A program made the position numbers and the translations under genes. DNA of 64,000 nucleotides from Halorubellus sp. JP-L1 (lineage in GTDB: Archaea; Halobacteriota; Halobacteria; Halobacteriales; Natrialbaceae): positions 1,426,001 to 1,490,000 of the forward strand of contig NZ_JAAOIR010000001.1 of NCBI RefSeq assembly GCF_011440375.1. Reading direction: 5' to 3'. Positions 44,564 through 52,985 of this stretch are shown one piece after another. The first letter of the stretch is position 1, and each line of letters begins with the position of its first letter. The notes beneath the pieces were generated by a model. That model made no database searches. It had not been told where the DNA came from and saw only the letters and a program-made list of their open reading frames with translations.

Positions 44564-45808
44564 TTACTGCTCGGCTTCCGGCGCGTCCAGCCGATCCAGG
44601 TCGAGTTCCTCGTCGAGCAGGACCTCCTTCTGGCCGGCGAGGTCGCGCTGCTCGCGAGCGAGCTTCTTCAGCTTCGTCTGCGGCGCCAAGTCCCCGATGA
44701 GGACGCCACCGATGACCTTCCCGTCCTTGAACACGACGCGACGCCACTCCGTCTCGGAGTACTTCTGCTCCACGTAGTCGTCGCCGAGCGTCGGATGCCC
44801 GAACGAGAGGAACGGGAAGTCGAAGTGCGTGATCGAGTACGACGACACCCACTCGAACACCTCCGACTTGGCGTCCGCGACCATGTTCTTCGCCGCAACC
44901 TGTCCCTGCTCCTTCGCCGACCCCCACGAGCCGTTCTGGGCCTGCTCGCCCAGGATGACGTCGTGGAACTGCGTCAGGTCGCCCGCCGCGTACACGTCCT
45001 CGACGTTCGTCTGCATGTACTCGTCGACGACGATCCCGTCGTCCAGCTCGATGTCGGTCCCGCGGAGGAACTCCGTGTTGAAGTTCAGGCCGATGGCGAC
45101 GCCGACGAACTCCCCGTCGTACTCCACGCCGTTCGGGTCGACCGCACCCGTCACCGTGCCGTCGTCGTCGACCGTGAACCGGTCGACGCCGGACTGGAAC
45201 ACCGGCTCCACGCCCTTCTCGCGCAGGCCGTCGTGGATGATCTCCGCGCCCTCCTCGCTGAGCGCGTACCGCCACCAGCAGTCTCCACGCATCAGGTACT
45301 TCGCGTCCACGTCCTGCGCGCCACAGATCGCCGCCAGGTCGATCCCGAGCAGACCAGCCCCCACCACGAGCCCGGTCTCGGCCTCGCTCGCGTGCTCCTC
45401 GATCCCGCGCGCGTCCTGGAACGTCCAGAAGTGATGGACGCCCTCGGCGTCCGAGTTCTCCACGGGCAGCTGCGTCGGCGTCCCACCGGTCGCGACCAGC
45501 AGCTTGTCGTACTCGATGACGTTACCGGCGTGCGTCTCGATCTCGTGCCCGTCCGTGTCGACGTGCGTGACGTGCGTGTTCAGTTCCAGTTCGATGTCCC
45601 GCTCCTCGTACCACCCGTCGTCGTGGATGGAGATCGGTGCCTCGGGCATCTTGCCCTTCGCGAACTCCTTTATGAGGATGCGATTGTAGAGGGCCTCCCC
45701 CTCGTCCGTGATGACGGTGATGTCGGCGTCGGGTGCCTCCTCGCGGAGTGTCTCGGCCGCTGACGACCCCGCGATCCCATCGCCGATGATCACGTACGAA
45801 TCGGTCAT
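44564..45808 (-). CDS. FAD/NAD-dependent pyridine-nucleotide oxidoreductase
   Basis: 414 residues. FAD site YVIIGDGIAGSSAAETL (residues 5-21), second-cofactor site TGLVVGAGLLGIDLAA (about 145-160) and the FAD end motif VYAAGDL. It belongs to the NirB/rubredoxin-reductase-like family of class I pyridine nucleotide-disulfide oxidoreductases; no redox-active Cys pair is visible, so electron transfer goes to a partner protein or acceptor. Start and spacing are supported by a TATA-like element about 25-32 bases upstream (45831-45840). It stands alone. Confidence 0.85.
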   Translation of the reverse strand: MTDSYVIIGDGIAGSSAAETLREEAPDADITVITDEGEALYNRILIKEFAKGKMPEAPISIHDDGWYEERDIELELNTHVTHVDTDGHEIETHAGNVIEYDKLLVATGGTPTQLPVENSDAEGVHHFWTFQDARGIEEHASEAETGLVVGAGLLGIDLAAICGAQDVDAKYLMRGDCWWRYALSEEGAEIIHDGLREKGVEPVFQSGVDRFTVDDDGTVTGAVDPNGVEYDGEFVGVAIGLNFNTEFLRGTDIELDDGIVVDEYMQTNVEDVYAAGDLTQFHDVILGEQAQNGSWGSAKEQGQVAAKNMVADAKSEVFEWVSSYSITHFDFPFLSFGHPTLGDDYVEQKYSETEWRRVVFKDGKVIGGVLIGDLAPQTKLKKLAREQRDLAGQKEVLLDEELDLDRLDAPEAEQ

Positions 45809-46077
45809 GTCCGAACGGTTCGGTACGGGGGTTAAAGTGGGTTGCTATCTGCGTAAACGCGCGACGAGGCGGATCTCGTTCCGGGAGACGGCGGCGGGGT
45901 TGGCGGCGGCAACGGCGACCGCGCTCGACGCTCGCGACGACGCCGCCGGCCGCCGGTAGTCGTCGAGTGTCGGACGGTAGCATCGCGTTACCGAGACCCA
46001 GACCGCGCCCCGCACGCCGCTACGGGGTACCGCCAGCGGGACGTTCTTGGTAACGCAGTCCCAACCCCCGACTAGTC

Positions 46078-46650
46078 ATGAAGATCCGCCAGAACGTCAC
46101 GCACTTCGCGTTCAAGCAGGCGCTCACGGCGCCCGTGCTCGGCGACGTCGCTCGCGGGAAGCTCGTGGACATGCACACGGACATCTTCCTCGAGAAGGCC
46201 GACGCCGACCACCGCGAAGCGCGCCGCGAGCACCTCGACGACTTCTTCGCGGCGACGATGGACGCGTACGTCGCCGCGCTCGACTACTACCCGGAGGCGA
46301 AAGCTCGGGAGATAACGCACGTCCAGGCGAACTTCGACTTCTACAACCACGGCTGGACGGAGATGATGGAGTTCCCGACCGACGAGCTCGACGCCCACTA
46401 CGACCGGTACGCGGAGTTCTTCGAGGACCACGGCGTCACGATCGACGACCCCCTGGGGGAGTTCGCGCCGCCGGGCGGCGTCGCGGACGCGCCGTCGACG
46501 CCGGAGCAGCTCGACGACCCAGAGCATCCCTACGCCGAAGGCGGGTTCGCGGACGACGTGTACGTCGAGACCGCCGACGGCGACGTCGTCGTCGGCGGCC
46601 AGGACGAGCCCGAGGACGTCGACCCCGAGGAGCACGTCACCGGCGAGTGA
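46078..46650 (+). CDS. haloarchaeal DUF6149-like protein
   Basis: 190 residues. The helical, Tyr/His-rich core KIRQNVTHFAFKQALTAP, VDMHTDIFLEKADADHREAR and ANFDFYNHGWTEMMEFP is conserved across haloarchaea in the family I recall as DUF6149; no role is known. The C-terminal about 55 residues are acidic and disordered (PEQLDDPEHPYAEGG). The His/Asp/Glu spacing could support metal binding but no known motif fits. Confidence 0.74.
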   Translation: MKIRQNVTHFAFKQALTAPVLGDVARGKLVDMHTDIFLEKADADHREARREHLDDFFAATMDAYVAALDYYPEAKAREITHVQANFDFYNHGWTEMMEFPTDELDAHYDRYAEFFEDHGVTIDDPLGEFAPPGGVADAPSTPEQLDDPEHPYAEGGFADDVYVETADGDVVVGGQDEPEDVDPEEHVTGE

Positions 46651-46821
46651 GCGGTCGACCGACTCCCTGCCGTTCTCGGACGAACGTTCAAGTGCGAAGC
46701 CGCGGCCACGAGCGACGTGTCCTGACCGAGAGCGCGCGAGCGGTCGAGACGGGAGTGCGATGCACCCTCGCGCGAATACCGACCGCGTGCCGCCGTCGTC
46801 GACGGTGACGGCGTCCCACCC

Positions 46822-48210
46822 CTACCGCATCGCCTGTTCGCCAGCTTCCTCCACAACTCGCGCCGCGTCGTCGATGCGGTCCGCGCACTCGAACCCGGCG
46901 ACGATCCCGCCGTTCAGCGAGCGCTCGGGGTACTGTGCGCGACTCGCCATGCCCGCGTAGTAGACGCCGTCGGCGACGCCCGTCGCGTCCGCGCCGAGGT
47001 CGTAGGGGACGACCATGTCGAGGTAGCCGCGCTCGTAGACGGGCGCAGCACGTGGGTTCCGCGAGATCCGGACGGACTCGACCATCTCCTCGTCGAACCG
47101 GTCGGGGAACATCTCCGCGACGTGCTCGAGCCAGCGGCGCTCGACCTCGTCGTCGTCGGCCTGCCAGAGCCACTCCTCCGGCGACTGCACGTAGCTCGCG
47201 ACGTACAGCAGGTGGTCGCCGCCGTAGCGTTCCGGGGGGACGAAGTTCGTGTGCTCGATGAGCGCGCCGAACGGCGCGTCGTGCGCGACGTTCAGCCAGT
47301 ACGTCTCGTCCATCAGCGACTCGTTCAGCGTGACGACCGCGCAGACCGCGCCCTGGAAGTCGATGTCGCACGTGTAACCGGTGAGGTCCTCGAGGACGTT
47401 CGGCATCGCCGCGACGACCACGCTGTCGACGTCGTGACGCTCGCGTCCGGCCGCGGTCTCGACGGTAAGGGACTCGACCGCGCCAGCGCCCCCCTCACGC
47501 CCCTCTCCTCCCGTATCGATGTCGACGACGCGCGCACCCGTCTGGACGTTCTCCCGACCGACGCCCTCGATGAGCGCGTCGATGAGCACCGCGAAGCTCC
47601 CGTCGAAGTACCCGAGCTGTTCGCCCTTGAGGAGGTCGCGTTCGCCGCGGAACTTGATCCGCCCCAGGAGCCACGCCGCCGACACGTCGTCCTTCCGGTC
47701 GCCGAACTTGGCATCCAGCAGGGGTTCGAAGAAGTTCTCGTACACGCCGCGGGTGGTGTGCTCGACGAGGAACTCGCGGATTGGGACGTCCTCGTACGCC
47801 TCGAGGTCGTCGTACGTGTCGAAGGAGGGAATGCCGCCGCGGACGTCCACCTCCATCGTGAGCATCCCGAGACGGAACTTGTCGTAGAGGCTCATGTGGG
47901 GGTACGCGGCGATCTCCCAGATCGTGTTCAGGGGGTGGACGACGCCGTCGACGTAGTAGCCGTCGTTGCCGTAGATCCACTCGACGCGGTCGCCGACGCC
48001 GAGGTCCTCTGCGAGTTCGACGATGGTCTCCTCGCTCTTCGAGAGGTGGTGGTAGAACTTCTCGATTGGGTCGCCGCTCGTCTCGTAGACGGCGGCGAGC
48101 CCGCCGAGGTCGTCGCTCGCCTCGAAGACGCGGACGTCGTGGCCGCGTTCCTGGAGTCGGTGTGCGGCGGCGAGTCCGGCGATGCCGCCACCGACGATGC
48201 CGACAGTCAT
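46822..48210 (-). CDS. FAD-dependent amine oxidase/protoporphyrinogen-oxidase-like protein
   Basis: 462 residues. FAD site MTVGIVGGGIAGLAAAHRL at the N-terminus, then DVRVFEASDDLGGLAAVY. KFYHHLSKSEETIVELAE and NTIWEIAAYPHMSLYDKF resemble the haloarchaeal HemY/GlF-like NAD(P)/FAD oxidoreductases. YYAGMASRAQYPERSLNGGIVAG is the C-terminal FAD-closing motif. The family includes phytoene dehydrogenases, amine oxidases and UDP-galactopyranose-mutase-like proteins. The substrate is unknown; carotenoid or polysaccharide pathways are possible. Divergent from thrB across 144 bases. Confidence 0.83.
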   Translation of the reverse strand: MTVGIVGGGIAGLAAAHRLQERGHDVRVFEASDDLGGLAAVYETSGDPIEKFYHHLSKSEETIVELAEDLGVGDRVEWIYGNDGYYVDGVVHPLNTIWEIAAYPHMSLYDKFRLGMLTMEVDVRGGIPSFDTYDDLEAYEDVPIREFLVEHTTRGVYENFFEPLLDAKFGDRKDDVSAAWLLGRIKFRGERDLLKGEQLGYFDGSFAVLIDALIEGVGRENVQTGARVVDIDTGGEGREGGAGAVESLTVETAAGRERHDVDSVVVAAMPNVLEDLTGYTCDIDFQGAVCAVVTLNESLMDETYWLNVAHDAPFGALIEHTNFVPPERYGGDHLLYVASYVQSPEEWLWQADDDEVERRWLEHVAEMFPDRFDEEMVESVRISRNPRAAPVYERGYLDMVVPYDLGADATGVADGVYYAGMASRAQYPERSLNGGIVAGFECADRIDDAARVVEEAGEQAMR

Positions 48211-48354
48211 GTTCGAACGTGCGATGCCGGTCGGTATGGGTCTGTTGGAGTGTTCGCGGCGGCCAAGGGGAGCGCCGGCCGTTCCGAGGGAGCGAACGGA
48301 CGGGTCGTTGCGGTCTCCGCTAGGTTTTTCGTGGGGGCCGGGTAAGTCGGGGGC

Positions 48355-49236
48355 ATGCTGACGGTTCGGGCACCGGCGAGTTCGGCGAACCTCGGGAGTG
48401 GGTTCGACGTGTTCGGCGTGGCGCTGGGGGTGCCCGCGGACGTGGTGCGCGTGGAGCGCGCCGACGAGACGAGTATCACGGTGACGGGCGTCGGGAGCGA
48501 GTACATCCCGGAGGACCCGGCGGGGAACACGGTCGGCGCGGTCGCGGAGGCCCTGGACGCGCCGGCGCACATCCACATCGACAAGGGCGTGCGGCCGGCG
48601 TCGGGGCTTGGGTCGTCGGCCGCGTCGGCGGCGGCGGCGGCGGTCGCGTTGAACGAACTGTACGACCGCGGGCGCTCTCGGGAGGAACTCGTGCACGTGG
48701 CGGCGAAGGGCGAGGCGGTGGTTTCGGGGGACGCGCACGCGGACAACGTCGCACCGTCGATCCTCGGCGGGTTCACGATCGCGCGCGACGACGGCGTGCT
48801 GCAGGTGGACGCGTCCGTGTCGCTCGTCGCGTGCCTGCCGGAGGTCGTGGTGTCGACGCGGGACGCGCGGGACGTGGTGCCGGCGTCGGCGTCGATGGAC
48901 GACGTGGTTCGGACGGTCGGGTCGGCAGCGACGCTCGTCTCCGGGATGCACCGCGACGACCCGGAGCTGGTCGGGCGGGGACTGGAGGAAGACGTCGTGA
49001 CGCCGAAGCGGTCGGCGCTCGTCGACGGCTACGACGACGTGAAGGCGGCGGCGCTCGCGTCGGGCGCGACGGGCGTGACGGTGAGTGGCGCTGGCCCGAG
49101 CGTGCTGGCGGTGTGCCGGGAGCGCGACCGGCGCGGCGTCGCGGGCGCGATGGTCGAGGCGTTCGAGGACGCGGACGTGTCGGCTCGCGCCTACCAGACG
49201 GAGATCGGGCAGGGGGCGACCGTCTACCGGGACTGA
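48355..49236 (+). CDS. thrB: homoserine kinase
   Basis: 293 residues. GHMP-kinase fold: TVRAPASSANLGSGFDVFG at the start, the ATP-binding RPASGLGSSAASAAAAAVAL (about 81-100), and GVTVSGAGPSVLAV near the end. It phosphorylates homoserine in threonine synthesis using ATP. No other thr gene is nearby, so the pathway is dispersed. A TATA-like tttttcg (about 48326) lies about 28 bases before the ATG. Confidence 0.95.
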   Translation: MLTVRAPASSANLGSGFDVFGVALGVPADVVRVERADETSITVTGVGSEYIPEDPAGNTVGAVAEALDAPAHIHIDKGVRPASGLGSSAASAAAAAVALNELYDRGRSREELVHVAAKGEAVVSGDAHADNVAPSILGGFTIARDDGVLQVDASVSLVACLPEVVVSTRDARDVVPASASMDDVVRTVGSAATLVSGMHRDDPELVGRGLEEDVVTPKRSALVDGYDDVKAAALASGATGVTVSGAGPSVLAVCRERDRRGVAGAMVEAFEDADVSARAYQTEIGQGATVYRD

Positions 49237-49277
49237 GTGTCGGTTCGGTCCACTGGTGGTCGCCTCCACTGGAGGGG

Positions 49278-49284
49278 TTTTATC
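49278..49284 (+). promoter_or_regulatory. TATA box of the small membrane gene pair
   Basis: tttatc lies 26-32 bases upstream of the ATG at 49310, in a locally A/T-rich stretch just after the thrB gene. It marks a new promoter and supports the leaderless start chosen for 49310-49615. Confidence 0.6.
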
Positions 49285-49309
49285 ACGATTGGGCGTGTTA
49301 GTGGTTCGC

Positions 49310-49615
49310 ATGGCTACGCGGAGCGGTCGGCCGTTCGCCAGCGCGCCCCTCGACGGCGTCGTCAGGTCGCTGTACAGCGCTGGGCTCGCGCTAATCGGCG
49401 TCGGGTTCGTCGCGGGCGTTCTCGCATCGGCGTCCGTCCTGGAGGCGACCGGGTCCGTGTCGCGGACCGCGGCGACGACGACCGGAGCGCTGGGCGGCCC
49501 CCTGGTCGGCGTCGGCGCGGAGTCCGTCGTCCTCCACCTCGCGGCGGTCGCGGTCGCGGCGGGCGTCTGGCTCGTCGGCGCGGGACTCGTCGTGGACGGC
49601 CTCGTCGAGTCGTGA
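49310..49615 (+). CDS. small haloarchaeal membrane protein, first of a coupled pair
   Basis: 101 residues with two hydrophobic helices (about 22-42, YSAGLALIGVGFVAGVL, and 74-96, LAAVAVAAGVWLVGAGLVV). No family recognised. The next gene's GTG start overlaps its TGA by 4 bases, so both are translated from one message; two partner helices in each protein suggest a small membrane complex. Confidence 0.62.
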   Translation: MATRSGRPFASAPLDGVVRSLYSAGLALIGVGFVAGVLASASVLEATGSVSRTAATTTGALGGPLVGVGAESVVLHLAAVAVAAGVWLVGAGLVVDGLVES

Positions 49616-49977
49616 CCGCCGGCAGTGACGCGCTCGCGGCGGCGGGCGTCCTCGGTCTCGTCGCCGTCGCGGTGGTCGCAGTAGACGTCATCTTCGCACC
49701 GGTCGCGGTCTTCGCCGGAGCTGCGGGTGCGGTCGGGTTGGAACTGTTCGCGAGCGTTCGCGCCGCCCGCGTCAGGGCGGTCTGGACGCGACGGGGCGTC
49801 CGGGCAGTAGCGGTCGTGCTCGGCGTCGCGGTCGTCGCCGTCGCCACCATCGCGGTCCCGGTCTGGGGCCTGAACGCGCTCGCCGGCGGCCTCCTCGCGT
49901 ACCTCGCGCTCCTCGCACTCGTCGCGGGCGGCGTCCTCCCGCCCTCGACCGACTGGTTTCGTGGACAGGGAGAGTAG
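49612..49977 (+). CDS. small haloarchaeal membrane protein, second of a coupled pair
   Basis: 121 residues, GTG start overlapping the upstream stop by 4 bases. About four hydrophobic helices (VLGLVAVAVVAVDVIF, VAVFAGAAGAVGLEL, VAVVLGVAVVAVATIAV, LAGGLLAYLALLALVAG). No motif recognised. The overlap and shared direction argue that it works with the protein encoded upstream. Confidence 0.62.
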   Translation: MTAGSDALAAAGVLGLVAVAVVAVDVIFAPVAVFAGAAGAVGLELFASVRAARVRAVWTRRGVRAVAVVLGVAVVAVATIAVPVWGLNALAGGLLAYLALLALVAGGVLPPSTDWFRGQGE

Positions 49978-50010
49978 GCCGGCGAGTTGGATCCCGCGTC
50001 GGCCGCCCCG

Positions 50011-50223
50011 TCAGAACCGGTACTCGCCCTGGACGTCGGCGTCGTCGAACTGGCGGCCGCCGTCTCGGTCCCCGTCGTCGTCGCGCGACGTCTCCGCGAG
50101 GCAGGTCGCACAGAGCCCCGGGTCGCGCTCGTAATGCGTGTCGCAGGCGAGCGCGCCGCAGCGCTCGCAGCGGTCGACCGCTTGCGCGGACTCGCAGATC
50201 TGGCACAGGCCCGAGACGCTCAT
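50011..50223 (-). CDS. small zinc-finger (cross-brace-like) protein
   Basis: 70 residues from ATG 50223. CQICE, CERC, ACDTHY and LCATC give seven Cys plus His, enough for two zinc ions in a cross-brace like that of B-box or HIT-type fingers. The acidic tail (about 40-70) is disordered. Tiny haloarchaeal zinc fingers often bind proteins or RNA; this one's target is unknown. It is divergent from the J-domain gene at 50343, 119 bases apart. Confidence 0.75.
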   Translation of the reverse strand: MSVSGLCQICESAQAVDRCERCGALACDTHYERDPGLCATCLAETSRDDDGDRDGGRQFDDADVQGEYRF

Positions 50224-50342
50224 GTGGACCCGTTCGCGTTCGTCGTGCAAGAGTCTGGCTGTCGCGGGCGTCTGACTGCCACGGGGGCTGGCTGTCGTTG
50301 GGAGCCGAGCGTTTTAGGCGTTCGCAGTCCCTGGCTCCGAAC

Positions 50343-50939
50343 GTGAGGGACTCCCCGCTGCTGTTCGGGCTGGCGTCCGTGTTCGCCGGCCTGACGACGA
50401 TGCTCGCGGTCGTCGCCATCGTCACGAGGGAGGCGTTCGTGCTCGCGATCGCGCTTCCCTTCGCCGCGACGGGCTACTTCATGTGGTACCAGGCGACGGG
50501 GCGGATGCGCGAGCGCGTCGCGGAGGGCGTGAACGCGGACGGCTCCCGGTTCGCCGAGCAGAAGGCTCGCGAGGGCGCCCAGCGCGGCCGGAGTCGGTTC
50601 GCGCGCGAAGCGCGCCGTCGCATCGACCGCGAGCGACGACGGCGGGCACGAGCGAGCGGGCGGCGCGCGCGGACGAGCACCGCGGGCGGCGCCGGCGCTG
50701 GTGCCGCCCGCGGCGCCAGCCGTCGCGGTGGCGATCGTGGTCGACGCGTCGCCCAGCGCGACGGGCCGAGCCTCGAGGAGGCGTACCACCGCCTGGGGCT
50801 CGACCCGGGCGCGAGCGAGGAAGCCGTCCGCGAGGCGTACCGCGAGCGCGTGAAGGACGTCCACCCCGACACCGCCGACGGCGACGAGGAGGCGTTCAAG
50901 CGCGTCACGGCCGCGTACGAGCGCCTCACCGGCGAGTAA
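50343..50939 (+). CDS. membrane-anchored J-domain protein
   Basis: 198 residues with a GTG start at 50343. Two membrane helices lie at about 7-50 (FGLASVFAGLTTMLAVVAI and FVLAIALPFAATGYFMW). A strongly basic Arg/Ala/Gly-rich region follows (about 75-138), then a C-terminal J domain (about 140-198) with the diagnostic HPD in VKDVHPDTADGD. It would recruit DnaK at the membrane. Domain order (TM first, J domain last) matches haloarchaeal relatives. DnaK and GrpE are not in this window. Confidence 0.82.
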   Translation: MRDSPLLFGLASVFAGLTTMLAVVAIVTREAFVLAIALPFAATGYFMWYQATGRMRERVAEGVNADGSRFAEQKAREGAQRGRSRFAREARRRIDRERRRRARASGRRARTSTAGGAGAGAARGASRRGGDRGRRVAQRDGPSLEEAYHRLGLDPGASEEAVREAYRERVKDVHPDTADGDEEAFKRVTAAYERLTGE

Positions 50940-50991
50940 CCGCCGCCGTTAGCCCCTACGATTATGTAGCCGGAACGGATTGAGAGCCATA

Positions 50992-52884
50992 GTGAATCAG
51001 GGGGGTATCCGCGTCCTCCACGTCGACGACGACGAGCGCTTCGGCGCGCTCGCGGCGTCGTTCCTGGGGCGACTGGGGTCGTTCGACGTGACGACGCGAA
51101 CGGGGTACGAGAGCGCGATGACTGCGGTCGACGAGGAGTCGTTCGACTGCGTCGTCTGCGACTACGACCTCGGTGCGTACGACGGCCTCGACGTCCTCGA
51201 CGCGGTCCGCGAGCGCGACCCCGAGGTTCCGTTCGTGTTGTTCACCGCGAAGGGCTCGGAGCAGGTGGCGAGCGACGCCATCGCCGCCGATGCGACGGAC
51301 TACCTCCAGAAGGGCAGCGGGGGACGCAGCCAGTTCGAGCTGCTCGCGAACCGCGTCGAGAGCGCGGTCGGCGAGGCCCGGACGCGCGAACGCCTGCGGT
51401 CGAACCGTCGGCGCGTCCGGCACCTCCACGAGGTCGCTCCCGAGTTCGCGCAGTGCACGAGCGCGGCGGCCGTCCACCGGACGACGGTGTCGGCCGCCGA
51501 GCGCATCCTCGACTTCGAGTGGGTGTTCGTCGCCGTCCCCGTCGACGGCCAGTTCGAGAGCCGGCCGCGCGAACACGAGGGCGCGTTCATGCTCGAAGAG
51601 CCGTTCGCGCTCGACGAGGGCATCGTCGGGGAGACGTTCCAGTCGGGCGAACCGCACGTCGTCGACGACCTCCGGGCGGAGCCGCTCGCGACGCCCGCAG
51701 ACGACCAGTTCCGGTCCGGGCTGTCGGTCCCCGTCGGCGAGCAAGCGGTCCTGCAGGCGGTCAGCGACCGGACGGGGGCGTTCGACGAGTACGACCGCGA
51801 GCACGCGGAACTGCTCGCGTCGCACGCCGCGGCGGCGCTGTCGCGCATCGAGTCCGAGCAACTGTACCGGACGCTCGTCGAGCAGAGCCACGACGGCATC
51901 TACGTCTACCAGGGGTCGTCGTTCCAGTTCGTGAACGACCGCGTCGCCGAACTCACGGGGTACGCGAAGGCGGACCTGTACGAGATGGACCTGTGGTCGC
52001 TCGTCCACGAGGACGACCGCGAGAACGTCAAGGAGTCGGCGCGAGGCGCCGAGGACGGCCCGGTCGTTCGCGAGGCTCGCATCGTCAGGAAGGACGGGAC
52101 GGTCCGGCACATGGCGCTGTCGACCGCGCAGATCACGTACGACGGCGAGCCGGCGTTCATGGGCGCGGCCCGGGACGTCACCGAACGCAAGCGTCACGAG
52201 CGCCAGTTAGAGCGGACGAACGAGCGCCTGGAGCAGTTCGCGAGCGTCGTCAGTCACGACCTCAAGAACCCGCTCGCGGTCGCGGAGGGGAACCTGGAGA
52301 TGGCGCGTGAGACCGGCGACGACGAGCACCTCGAGAGCGCGAGCGAGGCCCTCGATCGGATGTCGACGCTCGTCACGGACGTCCTCGCGCTCGCTCGCGA
52401 GGGGAGTACGGTCGTCGACCCGGACGGGGTCTTCCTCTCGTCGGTCGCGAGCGCCGCGTGGACGGTCGTCGACACCGGCGACGCGTCGTTCGTCCTCGAC
52501 GACGACGCGCACGTCCGCGCCGACGAGAACCGACTCAAGCGCCTGCTCGAGAACTGCTTCAGGAACGCGGTCGAGCACGGGACTGCGGACGGGTCGGTGA
52601 CGGTGACTGTGGGTGCGCTCGAGGACGAGACCGGATTCTACGTCGCCGACGACGGTCCCGGCATCCCCGAGGGCGAGCGCGAGGCGGTGTTCGAGTCCGG
52701 CGTGACGAACAGCCCGGACGGGACCGGGTTCGGGCTCGCGATCGTCGCGGAGATCGCCGACGCGCACGAGTGGCGGGTCGGGGCGACCGAGAGCGAAGAC
52801 GGCGGTGCTCGCATCGAAGTCGCGGACGTCGAGCCGGTCGCGGACGCTCGCGCGGACGCCGACGCCGTCGCCGACGACGCCTGA
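50992..52884 (+). CDS. hybrid receiver-GAF-PAS histidine kinase
   Basis: 630 residues from GTG 50992 (a TTG at 50980 is also open). Domains: receiver (about 1-115, with VLHVDDDE, phosphoacceptor Asp in VCDYDLGAYDG and FTAKGSEQ), GAF (about 150-285), PAS (about 290-410, YVYQGSSFQFVNDRVAELTG), HisKA with VVSHDLKNPLAVAEG, and HATPase with NCFRNAVEHG, DDGPGIPEGE and GTGFGLAIV. It has no membrane helix, so it is a cytoplasmic sensor. A TATA-like element at 50960-50968 fits GTG 50992. Partner unknown. Confidence 0.86.
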   Translation: MNQGGIRVLHVDDDERFGALAASFLGRLGSFDVTTRTGYESAMTAVDEESFDCVVCDYDLGAYDGLDVLDAVRERDPEVPFVLFTAKGSEQVASDAIAADATDYLQKGSGGRSQFELLANRVESAVGEARTRERLRSNRRRVRHLHEVAPEFAQCTSAAAVHRTTVSAAERILDFEWVFVAVPVDGQFESRPREHEGAFMLEEPFALDEGIVGETFQSGEPHVVDDLRAEPLATPADDQFRSGLSVPVGEQAVLQAVSDRTGAFDEYDREHAELLASHAAAALSRIESEQLYRTLVEQSHDGIYVYQGSSFQFVNDRVAELTGYAKADLYEMDLWSLVHEDDRENVKESARGAEDGPVVREARIVRKDGTVRHMALSTAQITYDGEPAFMGAARDVTERKRHERQLERTNERLEQFASVVSHDLKNPLAVAEGNLEMARETGDDEHLESASEALDRMSTLVTDVLALAREGSTVVDPDGVFLSSVASAAWTVVDTGDASFVLDDDAHVRADENRLKRLLENCFRNAVEHGTADGSVTVTVGALEDETGFYVADDGPGIPEGEREAVFESGVTNSPDGTGFGLAIVAEIADAHEWRVGATESEDGGARIEVADVEPVADARADADAVADDA

Positions 52885-52985
52885 TAGCACGCACACGGTG
52901 TCCACCCGAGCAATCGAGACGCTGGTGTGCCAAACGCACCCGTGTGACGGGAAGCCTTATGCGAGTCTCTCACTAACGACGCGAT

